This document shows, in pieces, positions 31,171 through 38,555 of a DNA stretch of 39,515 bases. The stretch covers positions 1 to 39,515 of the forward strand of contig NZ_JARVWW010000051.1 of assembly GCF_029846715.1 (NCBI RefSeq), given 5' to 3'. The notes under the pieces are model-generated. The model saw nothing but the letters and a program-made list of their open reading frames with translations. It was not told where the DNA came from and did not search any database. The translations under genes and the position numbers were made by a program. Each line of letters begins with the position of its first letter. Position 1 is the stretch's first letter. The DNA comes from Bradyrhizobium nivariense (GTDB lineage Bacteria; Pseudomonadota; Alphaproteobacteria; Rhizobiales; Xanthobacteraceae).

Positions 31171-31707
31171 ATGAGCGAGCATCGCGCCGCAGTCAGACAT
31201 CACATTTTGCGGACCGGCATTGTCGAGTTCGACAACGGCACCGGCAAGATCATCAGCGCGCCCTGCACGATCCGCGATGTCTCCGGCACCGGCGCTCGCC
31301 TCGGCCTCAACGCCTCGCTCTGGGTCGCCGAGCAGTTCACGCTGGTGTTCAGCAGCGGCCTGCGCAAGGACTGCCGGGTCGCCTGGCGCAAAGGCAGGCT
31401 GATCGGCAGCGCGTTCACTGAGGGCTATGCGAGCGCGGATGAGCAGGCCGTCATGATGACCGCGGACGAGCAGTCCCGGCACCGGCTCGGAATCGGCGCG
31501 CGGGTCAGAGCCGCGCGCGAGAGGCGCGGCTACACCGACGCGCAGCTCGCCGAGCTCATCGGCGCCACGACCGCCTTCGTGTCGCTGGCCGAGCAGGGCG
31601 AGGCGGACATTCCGCTCTACCAGCTGATGCACATCGCCGATCTCTTGATGGTCGGTCTCGACGGGCTCGTCGCGGGCCCGGCGCCTGAGGACGTCGACGC
31701 GGTGTAG
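31171..31707 (+). CDS. PilZ domain fused to an XRE-type helix-turn-helix
   Basis: A 178-residue protein with two domains. The N-terminal PilZ domain (about 1-95) keeps both cyclic-di-GMP motifs: RxxxR (Arg5, Arg9: RAAVR) and DxSxxG (DVSGTGARLGL). The C-terminal half (about 105-165) is a lambda-repressor-type DNA-binding domain: LGIGARVRAARERRGYTDAQ, LAELIGATTAFVSLAEQGEA. PilZ proteins bind cyclic-di-GMP; XRE domains bind DNA. Together they suggest a cyclic-di-GMP-responsive transcription factor. No obvious partner genes; spacers of 200 and 215 bases surround it. Confidence 0.82.
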   Translation: MSEHRAAVRHHILRTGIVEFDNGTGKIISAPCTIRDVSGTGARLGLNASLWVAEQFTLVFSSGLRKDCRVAWRKGRLIGSAFTEGYASADEQAVMMTADEQSRHRLGIGARVRAARERRGYTDAQLAELIGATTAFVSLAEQGEADIPLYQLMHIADLLMVGLDGLVAGPAPEDVDAV

Positions 31708-31922
31708 TTGGCAGCGCCTCAAAACAAAAACGTCGAAAACAACCCCATGCACAGTAGAAATCCCCAGCGATTTCAAAGTTCTGCAAGTCCGAAAAATCCA
31801 CGATCGATGCCCGTGCTGACTTCGGCGATACCGAAAGCCGTTTGACCCGTCGGGCAAAACAGGGGCATGATGGCATCGTGGCGAAGGTTGCGTGATGGTG
31901 CCTCGCCGGGCCGTGGGGCGAG

Positions 31923-32558
31923 ATGCCGAAGAAACTGAAAAGAAAACTCAAGACCTACCAGACCTCGCTCGGCTTCTACGACCAGGCGGTCGCCGCGCCC
32001 TCGATGAAGGCGGCGCTGGACGCCTGGGGCGCCAGGTCCAACCTGTTCCATCAGGGCGCCGCGAAGGAGACCGACGACCCCGACATCGTCGCTGCGACCA
32101 TGGCAAGCCCCGGTGTCGTGCTCAGGCGTCCGGTCGGATCGAACGGCCCGTTCACCGAGCACGCCGCGCTGCCGACTGATCTCGCTGACGACGAGGCGAA
32201 GGCTAAGCCGAAGTCCAAGCCCCAAAAGCGTCCGGCCAAGACCGCACGCACGCAATCACGCAAGGTTGACGATCAACAAGCCCGCAAGGCCGCCGCGGCG
32301 TTCGAGAAGGAAGAGCGGCGGCGGGAAGCCGAGCGCCGCAAGGAAGAGGCCGCCCGCGCCAGGGAGCGCGCGCGCCGGGACAAGGCGGTCGCGACAGCGC
32401 AGGCGGCGCTCGACGAGGCGAGGCGCGAGCACGACGCGCGGGCGGAAGCGATCGAAGCCGAGCGCGCCGAGCTCGATCAGCGCGCCGAGGCCGAGCAGAG
32501 CCGGTGGGACAAGCAGAGGATGAAGCTGGCGGAGGCGGTGCGCCGGGCGCGGGAGTAG
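31923..32558 (+). CDS. Basic/charged coiled-coil protein of unknown function
   Basis: A 211-residue cytoplasmic protein. The N-terminal part (1-85) has a basic start KKLKRKLKTYQTSLGFYDQ and GVVLRRPVGSNGPFTEHAAL. A Lys/Pro-rich linker (90-115) leads to a long, highly charged helix (118-211), rich in Arg, Glu and Ala, probably coiled coil, with some resemblance to TolA-type helices. No named family fits. No signal peptide. The ATG at 31923 has only a weak ribosome site (GGGGCGAG). Confidence 0.68.
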   Translation: MPKKLKRKLKTYQTSLGFYDQAVAAPSMKAALDAWGARSNLFHQGAAKETDDPDIVAATMASPGVVLRRPVGSNGPFTEHAALPTDLADDEAKAKPKSKPQKRPAKTARTQSRKVDDQQARKAAAAFEKEERRREAERRKEEAARARERARRDKAVATAQAALDEARREHDARAEAIEAERAELDQRAEAEQSRWDKQRMKLAEAVRRARE

Positions 32559-32671
32559 GGTGCGCGCGGCAGCCGAGTCCAGTCCGCCAGAGTCATGCAA
32601 GCAAGCCGACCACGAATTCAGCTTGCCTTGCTTGGCGTCCTTTTGCACTCTTGGGGGAAGGAGACCAACGC

Positions 32672-32947
32672 ATGAAGATCATGACTGTCGCGTGTGCGCT
32701 CGGAACGGCCCTGGTGCTGTGCAACCTCGGGATATCGGGTGCCGAAGCCCGGGCGCGGAAGGCTCGAGTGGTTGCTGAACCACGGCTGAGGGTGGACGTC
32801 CCGGTGCTCAGGCCGACGCCGTGGGATTACAATATTGTTCCACGCTATCGTTATCGCCCTGAAGACGACCGGGTCGATCCCTACGGCCCGCCTTTGGTGT
32901 CCTCGTGGGTCCGCTATGAGGGCTGGCGCTGGCCGTACTGGTGGTGA
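32672..32947 (+). CDS. Small secreted protein of unknown function
   Basis: A 91-residue exported protein. Signal peptide KIMTVACALGTALVLCNLGI is cut near SGAEA (residue ~26). The mature part is rich in Arg, Pro, Tyr and Trp (RPTPWDYNIVPRYRYRPEDD; RYEGWRWPYWW), a composition seen in several small rhizobial secreted proteins of unknown role. GGGGAAGGAG is about 10 bases upstream. It is followed by the palindromic repeat at 32986. Confidence 0.75.
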   Translation: MKIMTVACALGTALVLCNLGISGAEARARKARVVAEPRLRVDVPVLRPTPWDYNIVPRYRYRPEDDRVDPYGPPLVSSWVRYEGWRWPYWW

Positions 32948-32985
32948 AGGCCACCGACGGACGCGGAACTGATTGGAGCCTGTAG

Positions 32986-33054
32986 CCCGGATGAGCGAAG
33001 CGATATCCGGGACGTTGCCGAAGCATTCCCGGATGTCGCTTCGCTCATCCGGGA
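32986..33054. repeat. 27-bp near-perfect inverted repeat
   Basis: The arms 32986-33012 and 33027-33054 begin and end with CCCGGATGAGCGAAGCGA and match at all but one position, around a 14-nt loop. It lies between two converging genes, so it can act as a two-way terminator. The sequence is of a kind I know as a dispersed repeat in Bradyrhizobium-type genomes. Confidence 0.8.
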
Positions 33055-33065
33055 ATGCTCCTTTG

Positions 33066-33863
33066 CTAGCCGCCGTCATCCGCCGCAAGCCGCAGAAACT
33101 GCCGCTTCATCGCGTTGACCCTGGCGACATAGCTGGCGACGAGGTGATCGCCGCAGCGCTCATTGGGCACCATCTGAAAGTGACGACGCGCGTAGGCCGT
33201 GGCGGGACCTGCGCCGCAGAGATGGATGAAGGCGGCCAGATCCTGCTTCTGCTGCGCATTGGCCTTTGCATCGCCCGCGAGACTGAGAACCAGCGCGACA
33301 TTGCGGTCGAGATACACCGATGCCAGCTCGATGGCGTGGCTCGGGATCGCGCGGATGTAGAGGAAGGTAGACCCGCAACCGGTCTCCGTGACCGCGTTGC
33401 CGCGGATACAGAACCGCGCGGCGTCGGCGTAGGCTGCGTCCAGCATCTGGTAGAGGCCGACGGCGCTGGAGGCGGGCCGGTAGATCGCAAGCGGATTGAG
33501 GCTCCATCGCCAGCGCCAGTAGGTGCGCGCCACCGGATTGCCTGAACTCTCGACCTGCGCCAGCGCCGCCAGCAATTCGGGCGTAATCGTCGCGGTGGAA
33601 TAGGCGCGGAAGAGCGGCCCGTATTGCCGCCAAGTCTCGGATGGATCCTTGTCGAGGGCGTTGCCGACAAGGACGAACAGCTCGGTCGGCTTGCGGATCG
33701 TTTGATAGGCGATGTTCACCAGCACGACGGCTGCAAGCAGCATCGCCACGCCACCCGCGATCCGAACCATCCGCGGTGCGCGCGCGAAATTCTTTCGCAC
33801 CCACCGCGCGCCACGTCGGACGCTGCGAAGGAGAGGGGGAAGGCGCTTGCTTTTCCTTGGCAT
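33066..33863 (-). CDS. Lytic transglycosylase (SLT-type)
   Basis: A 265-residue membrane-anchored peptidoglycan-cleaving enzyme. A basic N terminus (1-32) precedes one membrane segment (IAGGVAMLLAAVVLVNIAY, about 35-53). The SLT domain follows, with the catalytic Glu in LLAALAQVESSGNPVA and the substrate region SAVGLYQMLDAAYADA and LNPLAIYRPASS. Four Cys in the rest could form disulfides. The C-terminal stretch (RRHFQMVPNERCGDHLVASY, VNAMKRQFLRLAADD) is repeated, truncated and drifted, at 35164-35304. The start at 33863 gives the anchor; another frame opens at 33939 but is not coding-like. Confidence 0.85.
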   Translation of the reverse strand: MPRKSKRLPPLLRSVRRGARWVRKNFARAPRMVRIAGGVAMLLAAVVLVNIAYQTIRKPTELFVLVGNALDKDPSETWRQYGPLFRAYSTATITPELLAALAQVESSGNPVARTYWRWRWSLNPLAIYRPASSAVGLYQMLDAAYADAARFCIRGNAVTETGCGSTFLYIRAIPSHAIELASVYLDRNVALVLSLAGDAKANAQQKQDLAAFIHLCGAGPATAYARRHFQMVPNERCGDHLVASYVARVNAMKRQFLRLAADDGG

Positions 33864-34067
33864 CGCTCTTGTGGGAGTGCACGGCGGAGGCTTTGTAGTT
33901 AGTTAACGTTGTCCGCCAGGCCTTGAAATCCAGCTTCATTTCCCTCTGATCGCGTCTTTTCAGGTCGCCGCTCCGTGCTCCCTACGGCAGCTCGAATCCT
34001 TGATAGAAATAACCCGAGGTTGTATGGTGCGCCGCAGCAGGGTTAATTTTTGAATGGATCGGCTGAA

Positions 34068-35075
34068 ATGACCGTAATCGAGGGCGTGGCGTCGGCGGAA
34101 GGTGCGGACCGGAAAATGCCGCCGGGCGTGCTTCTCGAAGGTCCGGTGGTCGACGCCAAGTTTCGCGATTCCTACATCTCCTTCGTCATCATGATCGGAG
34201 GTTCGATCGCGGCGCTGGTCTGGGCCTTCTGGCAAGGCATCGGCTGGGTGGAGATTGCGGTCTTCGCCGGCACGTTTGCGCTGTCCACGGTCGGGATCGG
34301 CTTCATGCATCGCTACTTCGTCCACCGCAGCTTCCGCTGCGGTCCGGTGATGCGGACGTTATTCGCGGCCATCGCCACGATGGCGGTGCAGGGCTCGATC
34401 CTGAAGTGGGTGAGCAATCATCGCCGGCATCATCTTCACTCCGACAAGCCCGGCGACGTCCACAGCCCTTACTATGACGGCTTCGGCAACAGCTATGTCA
34501 CCTTCGCCAAGGGGATGATGCATGCGCAAGGCGGCTGGGTGTGGGACCAGGCCACCACCGATGCCGAATACTACGCCAAGGATATTCTGGCCGACCCGAT
34601 TGCCATGTTCTTCACCAGGACGCGCTGGTACTGGTACGCGCTCTCGGCGGTGATCATTCCGGGCGCGATCGGCTACGCGTTCGGCGGCATGCACGCGATG
34701 ACCGGCTGCATCCTATTCTCCGGCCTGTTTCGCAGCTACCTCATGACCATGGCCACTTCGCTGGTCAACTCGGTCTGCCATAGCGACGGTCGCTACGGCT
34801 ACCGCCGCTTCGAGCTCGACGACGGCACCACCAACGAGTTCGTGACCACGATCCTCACCTTCGGTGAAGGCCTGCACAACAACCATCACCGCTTTCCGCG
34901 CGACGCCTATCTGTCGCACGCCTGGTACGAGATCGACATCAACGGCCTGATCATTCTCGGGCTCGGGAAGCTCGGGCTGGTGCACGACATTTTCGCGGCC
35001 GGAAGCCGGACCCGTCGGTCTGGAGATTCAGACGGCGGGAAACGTTCAATGGCAGATACCGAAGCGATGGTCTGA
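34068..35075 (+). CDS. Membrane acyl-CoA (fatty acid) desaturase
   Basis: A 335-residue integral membrane di-iron enzyme that inserts a double bond into fatty acyl chains, probably delta-9. The three histidine boxes are complete: HRYFVH (HxxxxH), NHRRHH (HxxHH) and HNNHH. Hydrophobic segments include FVIMIGGSIAALVWAFWQGI and WYALSAVIIPGAIGYAF. It is the stearoyl-CoA-desaturase type. The ATG at 34068 is chosen; a TTG at 34050 is in frame, and neither has a clear ribosome site. Stands alone; the lytic transglycosylase is divergent 204 bases away. It contributes to membrane fluidity and phospholipid unsaturation. Confidence 0.9.
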   Translation: MTVIEGVASAEGADRKMPPGVLLEGPVVDAKFRDSYISFVIMIGGSIAALVWAFWQGIGWVEIAVFAGTFALSTVGIGFMHRYFVHRSFRCGPVMRTLFAAIATMAVQGSILKWVSNHRRHHLHSDKPGDVHSPYYDGFGNSYVTFAKGMMHAQGGWVWDQATTDAEYYAKDILADPIAMFFTRTRWYWYALSAVIIPGAIGYAFGGMHAMTGCILFSGLFRSYLMTMATSLVNSVCHSDGRYGYRRFELDDGTTNEFVTTILTFGEGLHNNHHRFPRDAYLSHAWYEIDINGLIILGLGKLGLVHDIFAAGSRTRRSGDSDGGKRSMADTEAMV

Positions 35076-35081
35076 GCAGGC

Positions 35082-35160
35082 AGGATGGGTAGAGCGACAG
35101 CGAAACCCATCAGCAGCCGTCATGGCATGATGGGTTTCGCAAGTGCTCCATCCATCCTAC
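35082..35160. repeat. Inverted repeat with AGGATGGGTAGAGC ends
   Basis: Arms 35082-35111 and 35129-35158 run AGGATGGGTAGAGCG to GCGAAACCCATC and back, about 24 of 30 positions paired. The same element occurs at 37321-37397, and a degenerate relative at 36036-36127. It directly follows the desaturase gene and borders the broken gene copy. Confidence 0.8.
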
Positions 35161-35163
35161 GGG

Positions 35164-35304
35164 CTAGTTGCCGTCATTCGCGGCAAGGCGCTGAAGCTGC
35201 CGCTTCATCGCGTTGACCCGTAATACATAGCTTGCAACGAGGTGATCGCCGCGGCGTTCGCCGGCCATCATCTGAAAGTGGCGGCGCGGGTAGGCGCTCG
35301 ACGA
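35164..35304 (-). pseudogene. 3' fragment of a lytic-transglycosylase paralogue
   Basis: On the minus strand this encodes YPRRHFQMMAGERRGDHLVA, SYVLRVNAMKRQLQRLAAND and a stop. It aligns without gaps to the last ~45 residues of the transglycosylase at 33066-33863 (RRHFQM, GDHLVASY, RVNAMKRQ, RLAA). The similarity ends abruptly near 35304 and the catalytic domain is absent. It reads in the same direction as the intact gene, 2 kb away, with the desaturase gene between. A remnant of a tandem duplication is the simplest view. Confidence 0.78.
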
Positions 35305-35507
35305 GTTCTTGCGAAACCTACCATCTTCCCCCACCGCCACCAGGAGAGGTTGAACGCCCACAAGTCCATCGCTGCGTGCGGCATCAGAGACCGGGAAAAA
35401 GTGGCAAAGCTGAGGCTGTCAAGCATACATCAGGGTAGAACGGAGCTTATCCCCGTAATAAACCCAATACTGTTTGGGGTTCTGGGTGCGTATTGGGAGG
35501 ATCAGTC

Positions 35508-36014
35508 ATGGCAAGTGTTGAACAATTGCGCAGGCGTGAAGGAGTGAACTTGGTCCAACTCGAGGCGGACATTGCATCGGTACGCTCGGGAAGCTCTATT
35601 GCTTCCATTGCTCTGCCTGATTACGTCGAGCACACCGCGGGCGTGACGCGCGTCGGTGCGCTCAGTGCAGAGGCGGTCGTTCGGGACTATGAGTCCGCTG
35701 CAAAAGAGATCGAGTCGATGGGCACCGAGTTGATCGACGCCGCGCAAAAATGCGAGGCGCTGACAGCCCAGGTCCATGATGCGATCGCCTTCATGCGAGA
35801 AACGGCGGCGGGGTATCGTGAAGAGGGACGCAAGATCTTCAAGCGCATCGAAGAATGCGCGCTGTTCACCGAAGACGTCCGCAAGACGTGCGAACAGGTC
35901 AAGCGCAGGATGGTCGAAGTCTCGGTAGGCCCATCGTCCGAAGAGGAGTTTGCGTCGCAAGAGCCCGAGCTGAGCGGGATCGCCGCCAAGGTGTCGATGA
36001 GCGAGATACGGTGA
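35508..36014 (+). CDS. Helical cytoplasmic protein of unknown function
   Basis: A 168-residue protein with no signal peptide. It opens with ASVEQLRRREGVNLVQLEAD, then RVGALSAEAVVRDYESAAKE and IESMGTELIDAAQKCEALTA, a long helix likely to be a coiled coil. I know no family. GGGAGG is 8 bases before the ATG, the best ribosome site in this area. Its base composition is slightly lower in GC than its neighbours. It lies between two palindromic repeats. Confidence 0.72.
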   Translation: MASVEQLRRREGVNLVQLEADIASVRSGSSIASIALPDYVEHTAGVTRVGALSAEAVVRDYESAAKEIESMGTELIDAAQKCEALTAQVHDAIAFMRETAAGYREEGRKIFKRIEECALFTEDVRKTCEQVKRRMVEVSVGPSSEEEFASQEPELSGIAAKVSMSEIR

Positions 36015-36035
36015 GGCGGGCGTAGATCGTAGCTC

Positions 36036-36127
36036 GTAGGATGGGTTGAGCTCTTGCGATCGTCGCGCGCAGCGTCGATGCGTCGCTTCCGTCGAGCTAC
36101 GGCGGACAAGTCGCTCCACTCATCCTA
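36036..36127. repeat. Degenerate relative of the AGGATGGG repeat
   Basis: GTAGGATGGGTTGAGC (from 36036) and GCTCCACTCATCCTAC (to 36127) form end repeats matching at about 14 of 16 positions. The interior differs from the copies at 35082 and 37321. Confidence 0.55.
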
Positions 36128-36184
36128 CGGTCTGCGAACCCCGTCATCTAATCTCCGTCATCCGCCTGAATCCGCCCTGCGAGC

Positions 36185-37210
36185 TCACCAATCCGGATCG
36201 CCGTAGGGGTCGACCATATAGGGCGGGGGCATCCAGGGTCCTCGCGACGGCCGGGGCCGCCGAGGTGCGGCCGCTTGCACGTGCGGCCGTGCAGGCGCAG
36301 CCGTATCGTTGTTCAACACGTTCCGCGCGGCGGGTTTCGCGGATGCAGATGCGGATGAAGTCGTCAGTTGCGTTTGCAACGCCTGGACCTGTGCGGCGAG
36401 GCGCGCATTGTCCGCCGCATCCTTCTCCTGCGCCGCCTTGAGCTGTTGAATGGTGTCGGCCTGCTCGTGCAGCGTCTGCTCGTTGCGGCTTTTCAGTTGT
36501 TCCAGCTTTCCGTTGATGCTCGCAAGCTCGTTGGTGATGGCCTTGAGCGATTGCGCGAGATCGGACGATGACGGGTCAGGTGTCGTGGCGCCAGTTCTTG
36601 CAGCGTCAGGTCTTGAAGCGTCAGGTCTTGGAGTATCAGGTCTTGGAGCGCTCTCCGTTTCCTTGCCGATCGGCGGCGCGGGCACCGTACCAGGTTCATC
36701 CGCAGCAGCCAGCTGCATGGCCTGTGGCTGCGCCGGACTTTCAACCGCGGACGCTTGCGGAGGCTCGCTCGCGGCCGGCGGAACCCATCGCGCCATGATC
36801 GACCTGGCCTCATCGCGATAGTGCGAAGCGAAGGCGGCACCGAGAATGCCGATCGCCAGCACGAGGCCAATCAGAGCGCGCAGCATGGGCCGATCTCGCT
36901 TCAGGCCTTGATCGCGACCCCTGCTATCCGGTGCCTTGTCCTTGGAAGTTTTGTCCTCGGAAGTCTTGGCGGCCTTCGCACCGGCGCTTGCTTGCGAGGC
37001 CCGCGGGCCTTCACTGCCGCGTTCCATTCCGGAAACCAGCCGGTCCAGCCGCGCAAGGTCTTCCTCCGCGCTCTTGATCTGGTCGTAGGCTCGCGTCAGC
37101 CCGCCATCGGCGCGCACCGCGTCCGGCTTGGGGGCATCAGGCTTGGGGGCACCAGGCTTGGGGTCGTTCGTCTCGGGCACCGATGCGCTCTCGATCCAGT
37201 CGGGCGTCAA
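36185..37210 (-). CDS. Single-pass membrane protein with coiled coil, paralogue of 14700-15725
   Basis: A 341-residue protein of unknown function with a TTG start at 37210 (no ATG is available and no ribosome site is convincing, so the true start may differ). Order of parts: Pro/Lys/Asp-rich N terminus with GAPKPDAPKPD repeats; membrane segment (about 109-128, LRALIGLVLAIGILGAAF); HYRDEARSIMARWVP; a linker with PRPDTPRPDASRPDAARTG; a coiled coil (about 216-282); and a Pro/Arg-rich C terminus ending DPYGDPDW. The motif HxxxxAR, then W-x-P after the membrane segment and the overall plan match the gene at 14.7-15.7 kb. Confidence 0.72.
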   Translation of the reverse strand: MTPDWIESASVPETNDPKPGAPKPDAPKPDAVRADGGLTRAYDQIKSAEEDLARLDRLVSGMERGSEGPRASQASAGAKAAKTSEDKTSKDKAPDSRGRDQGLKRDRPMLRALIGLVLAIGILGAAFASHYRDEARSIMARWVPPAASEPPQASAVESPAQPQAMQLAAADEPGTVPAPPIGKETESAPRPDTPRPDASRPDAARTGATTPDPSSSDLAQSLKAITNELASINGKLEQLKSRNEQTLHEQADTIQQLKAAQEKDAADNARLAAQVQALQTQLTTSSASASAKPAARNVLNNDTAAPARPHVQAAAPRRPRPSRGPWMPPPYMVDPYGDPDW

Positions 37211-37320
37211 TGGGAGTGCGGCAGTCGATCGTTGGAAAGATAGGTCGCGCCGCTGTCCAACACAACGCGCGTGCGAAGGAGAAATTATGGCGGGCTCGGG
37301 GGTGACCGTTCGTAGCCCGT

Positions 37321-37397
37321 AGGATGGGTAGAGCGGGAGCGAAACCCATCAACGTCGATCGTCGAATGATGGGTTTCGCAAGGGCTCCACCCATCCG
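37321..37397. repeat. Second copy of the AGGATGGGTAGAGC repeat
   Basis: Arms 37321-37350 and 37368-37397 repeat the layout of the element at 35082, with the arm GCGAAACCCATC conserved. It is in the 287-base spacer before the gene at 37498, just ahead of an EcfG-like promoter. Confidence 0.8.
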
Positions 37398-37440
37398 AGC
37401 TGTCACCGAAATGCTGGCTCATTATGAACATTCGTTCAGG

Positions 37441-37465
37441 GGAACGGGGCTTGATCTATTTCGTT
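37441..37465 (+). promoter_or_regulatory. EcfG-type (general stress) promoter
   Basis: GGAAC (37441-37445), 16-base spacer, CGTT (37462-37465), 33 bases before the ATG at 37498. Expected transcript start near 37472. It is the best placed of the three such promoters in the window. Confidence 0.65.
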
Positions 37466-37497
37466 GCATTGAGGGGGGCTATCGGGAGGAGGACGAC

Positions 37498-37818
37498 ATG
37501 AAATCAAAGATCATTGCGCTCTCTGCTGTTATTCTCATGGCAACAGCACCAGCCGTGTTTGCTCAGGGCGTATCGAGCAAGACGCCGGGCCACGAGATGC
37601 AGCAAATGGGTTCCAAGACGGGCGAGCCGGGCGCTTCCAGCTACGCTCCTGGACACAAGAAGCACCATGCGATGCACCACGCGAAGGCCTCGAAAAAGAC
37701 CAGCGCCGGCGCGTCCAATTACGCGCCCGGTCAAACCACCGGCTCGAGCACAAAGTCTCAAACCACGGGCACGAGCACAATGCCAAAGTCGGGCACGAGC
37801 ACAGCGCCAAAGTACTGA
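37498..37818 (+). CDS. Small secreted protein with SSYAPGH-type repeats
   Basis: A 106-residue exported protein. Signal peptide KSKIIALSAVILMATAPAVF is cut near AQG (residue ~24). The mature part is low complexity: two SNYAPG/SSYAPG motifs, a His/Lys-rich stretch (HKKHHAMHHAKASKK) and a C-terminal run of T-G-S/T repeats ending PKY. Small proteins with such YAPG repeats are common in Bradyrhizobium. GGGAGGAGG precedes the ATG, and an EcfG-like promoter lies upstream, so stress-induced export is likely. Function unknown. Confidence 0.78.
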   Translation: MKSKIIALSAVILMATAPAVFAQGVSSKTPGHEMQQMGSKTGEPGASSYAPGHKKHHAMHHAKASKKTSAGASNYAPGQTTGSSTKSQTTGTSTMPKSGTSTAPKY

Positions 37819-37931
37819 CGGGCACAACAGTAACCTGCCATTCGCGAGATTGGCGGGTTACGACCTCGGCTAATTCTGGCTCTGCCAGATTGATGGGTAT
37901 TGCTTCCACCTTCGCGCGTTGAGCTACGGCG

Positions 37932-37995
37932 AATTACGGTGACAGTGCATTCAATCCAAATGGATAGGCCAGTTGAGTGCACTGTCACCGTAATT
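37932..37995. repeat. REP-like element with perfect 18-bp inverted ends
   Basis: AATTACGGTGACAGTGCA (37932-37949) is the exact reverse complement of 37978-37995, around a 28-nt loop. Its sequence resembles elements I associate with REP-linked (IS200-like) transposases, but none is encoded here. A degenerate half copy lies at 38496-38536. I find no gene in the 314-base spacer 37819-38132. Confidence 0.8.
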
Positions 37996-38058
37996 GATGC
38001 TACGGGCTAGTGTGTCGGCGTCAGGTTGATCGTCGGGGAGGTCAGACGGTTCGGGGTT

Positions 38059-38114
38059 TGGTGCACCGTAATTCCGGAGCCTATCATCGGGCGGCGCTTC
38101 GCGCCGACCCGTCG
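38059..38114. repeat. Inverse-orientation copy of the repeat at 24.9 kb
   Basis: Contains CGTAATTCCGGAGCCTATCA followed by TCGGGCGGCGCTTCGCGCCG. The reverse complement matches 24891-24937, including CGCCCGATGA-x-AGGCTCCG. This shows the unit is dispersed even within this window. Confidence 0.7.
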
Positions 38115-38132
38115 GGTCAAAAGGAGGATCCG

Positions 38133-38429
38133 ATGAAATCGCTTTTGCTGCTCACGGCGAGCGGCCCGTTGCTCATTCTCACATCCCACGAGTCGCTGCA
38201 CGACCAGAAACTCCTTGAGGTGCTCAGGCACAAGGGGATCGGCAAGTTCGTCGCGTTCGAGGTTCCCTTGTCGCTCGCCAAGGCGCGCTACGGCGGGCAC
38301 TTTCAAGCGGTCGAAAGCAATCTGCAGGAGACCGATGATTTGAGAGTGCTCGACTTCAACGGCCAACGGGTCTTTCAGCTCTTTCATTTCGAAGAGCTCG
38401 GTTCACCGATCCTGATAGAGCAGTCGTGA
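38133..38429 (+). CDS. Small cytoplasmic protein of unknown function
   Basis: A 98-residue protein with no signal peptide (KSLLLLTASGPLLILTSHES, then LHDQKLLEVLRHKGIGKFVA and FEVPLSLAKARYGGHF). I recognise no named family, but the regular alpha/beta pattern suggests a compact fold. AAGGAGG is 6 bases before the ATG, an ideal ribosome site. It is a single gene with repeats on both sides. Confidence 0.8.
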   Translation: MKSLLLLTASGPLLILTSHESLHDQKLLEVLRHKGIGKFVAFEVPLSLAKARYGGHFQAVESNLQETDDLRVLDFNGQRVFQLFHFEELGSPILIEQS

Positions 38430-38495
38430 TCCGGTTTTGTCGCGCGGCATGATCCGTTTCGCGAAACCCATCATGCCGTTACAGCGGCGAAAGTG

Positions 38496-38536
38496 ATCCA
38501 AATCGACAGGCCAGTTAAGTGCACTGGCACCGCAAT
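38496..38536. repeat. Degenerate half copy of the REP-like element
   Basis: ATCCAAAT-CGAC-AGGCCAGTTAAGTGCACTG then GCACCGCAAT matches the right half of 37932-37995 with a few differences. The left arm has decayed. It lies just downstream of the phasin gene. Confidence 0.65.
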
Positions 38537-38555
38537 CCGGAATACGCGGTTGTCG

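Noticed and set aside
33160..33939. Alternative frame opening at 33939 with a fair ribosome site
   Set aside because: Overlaps the lytic-transglycosylase gene in another frame and turns into Arg/Ala/Gly-rich sequence; probably a chance start.
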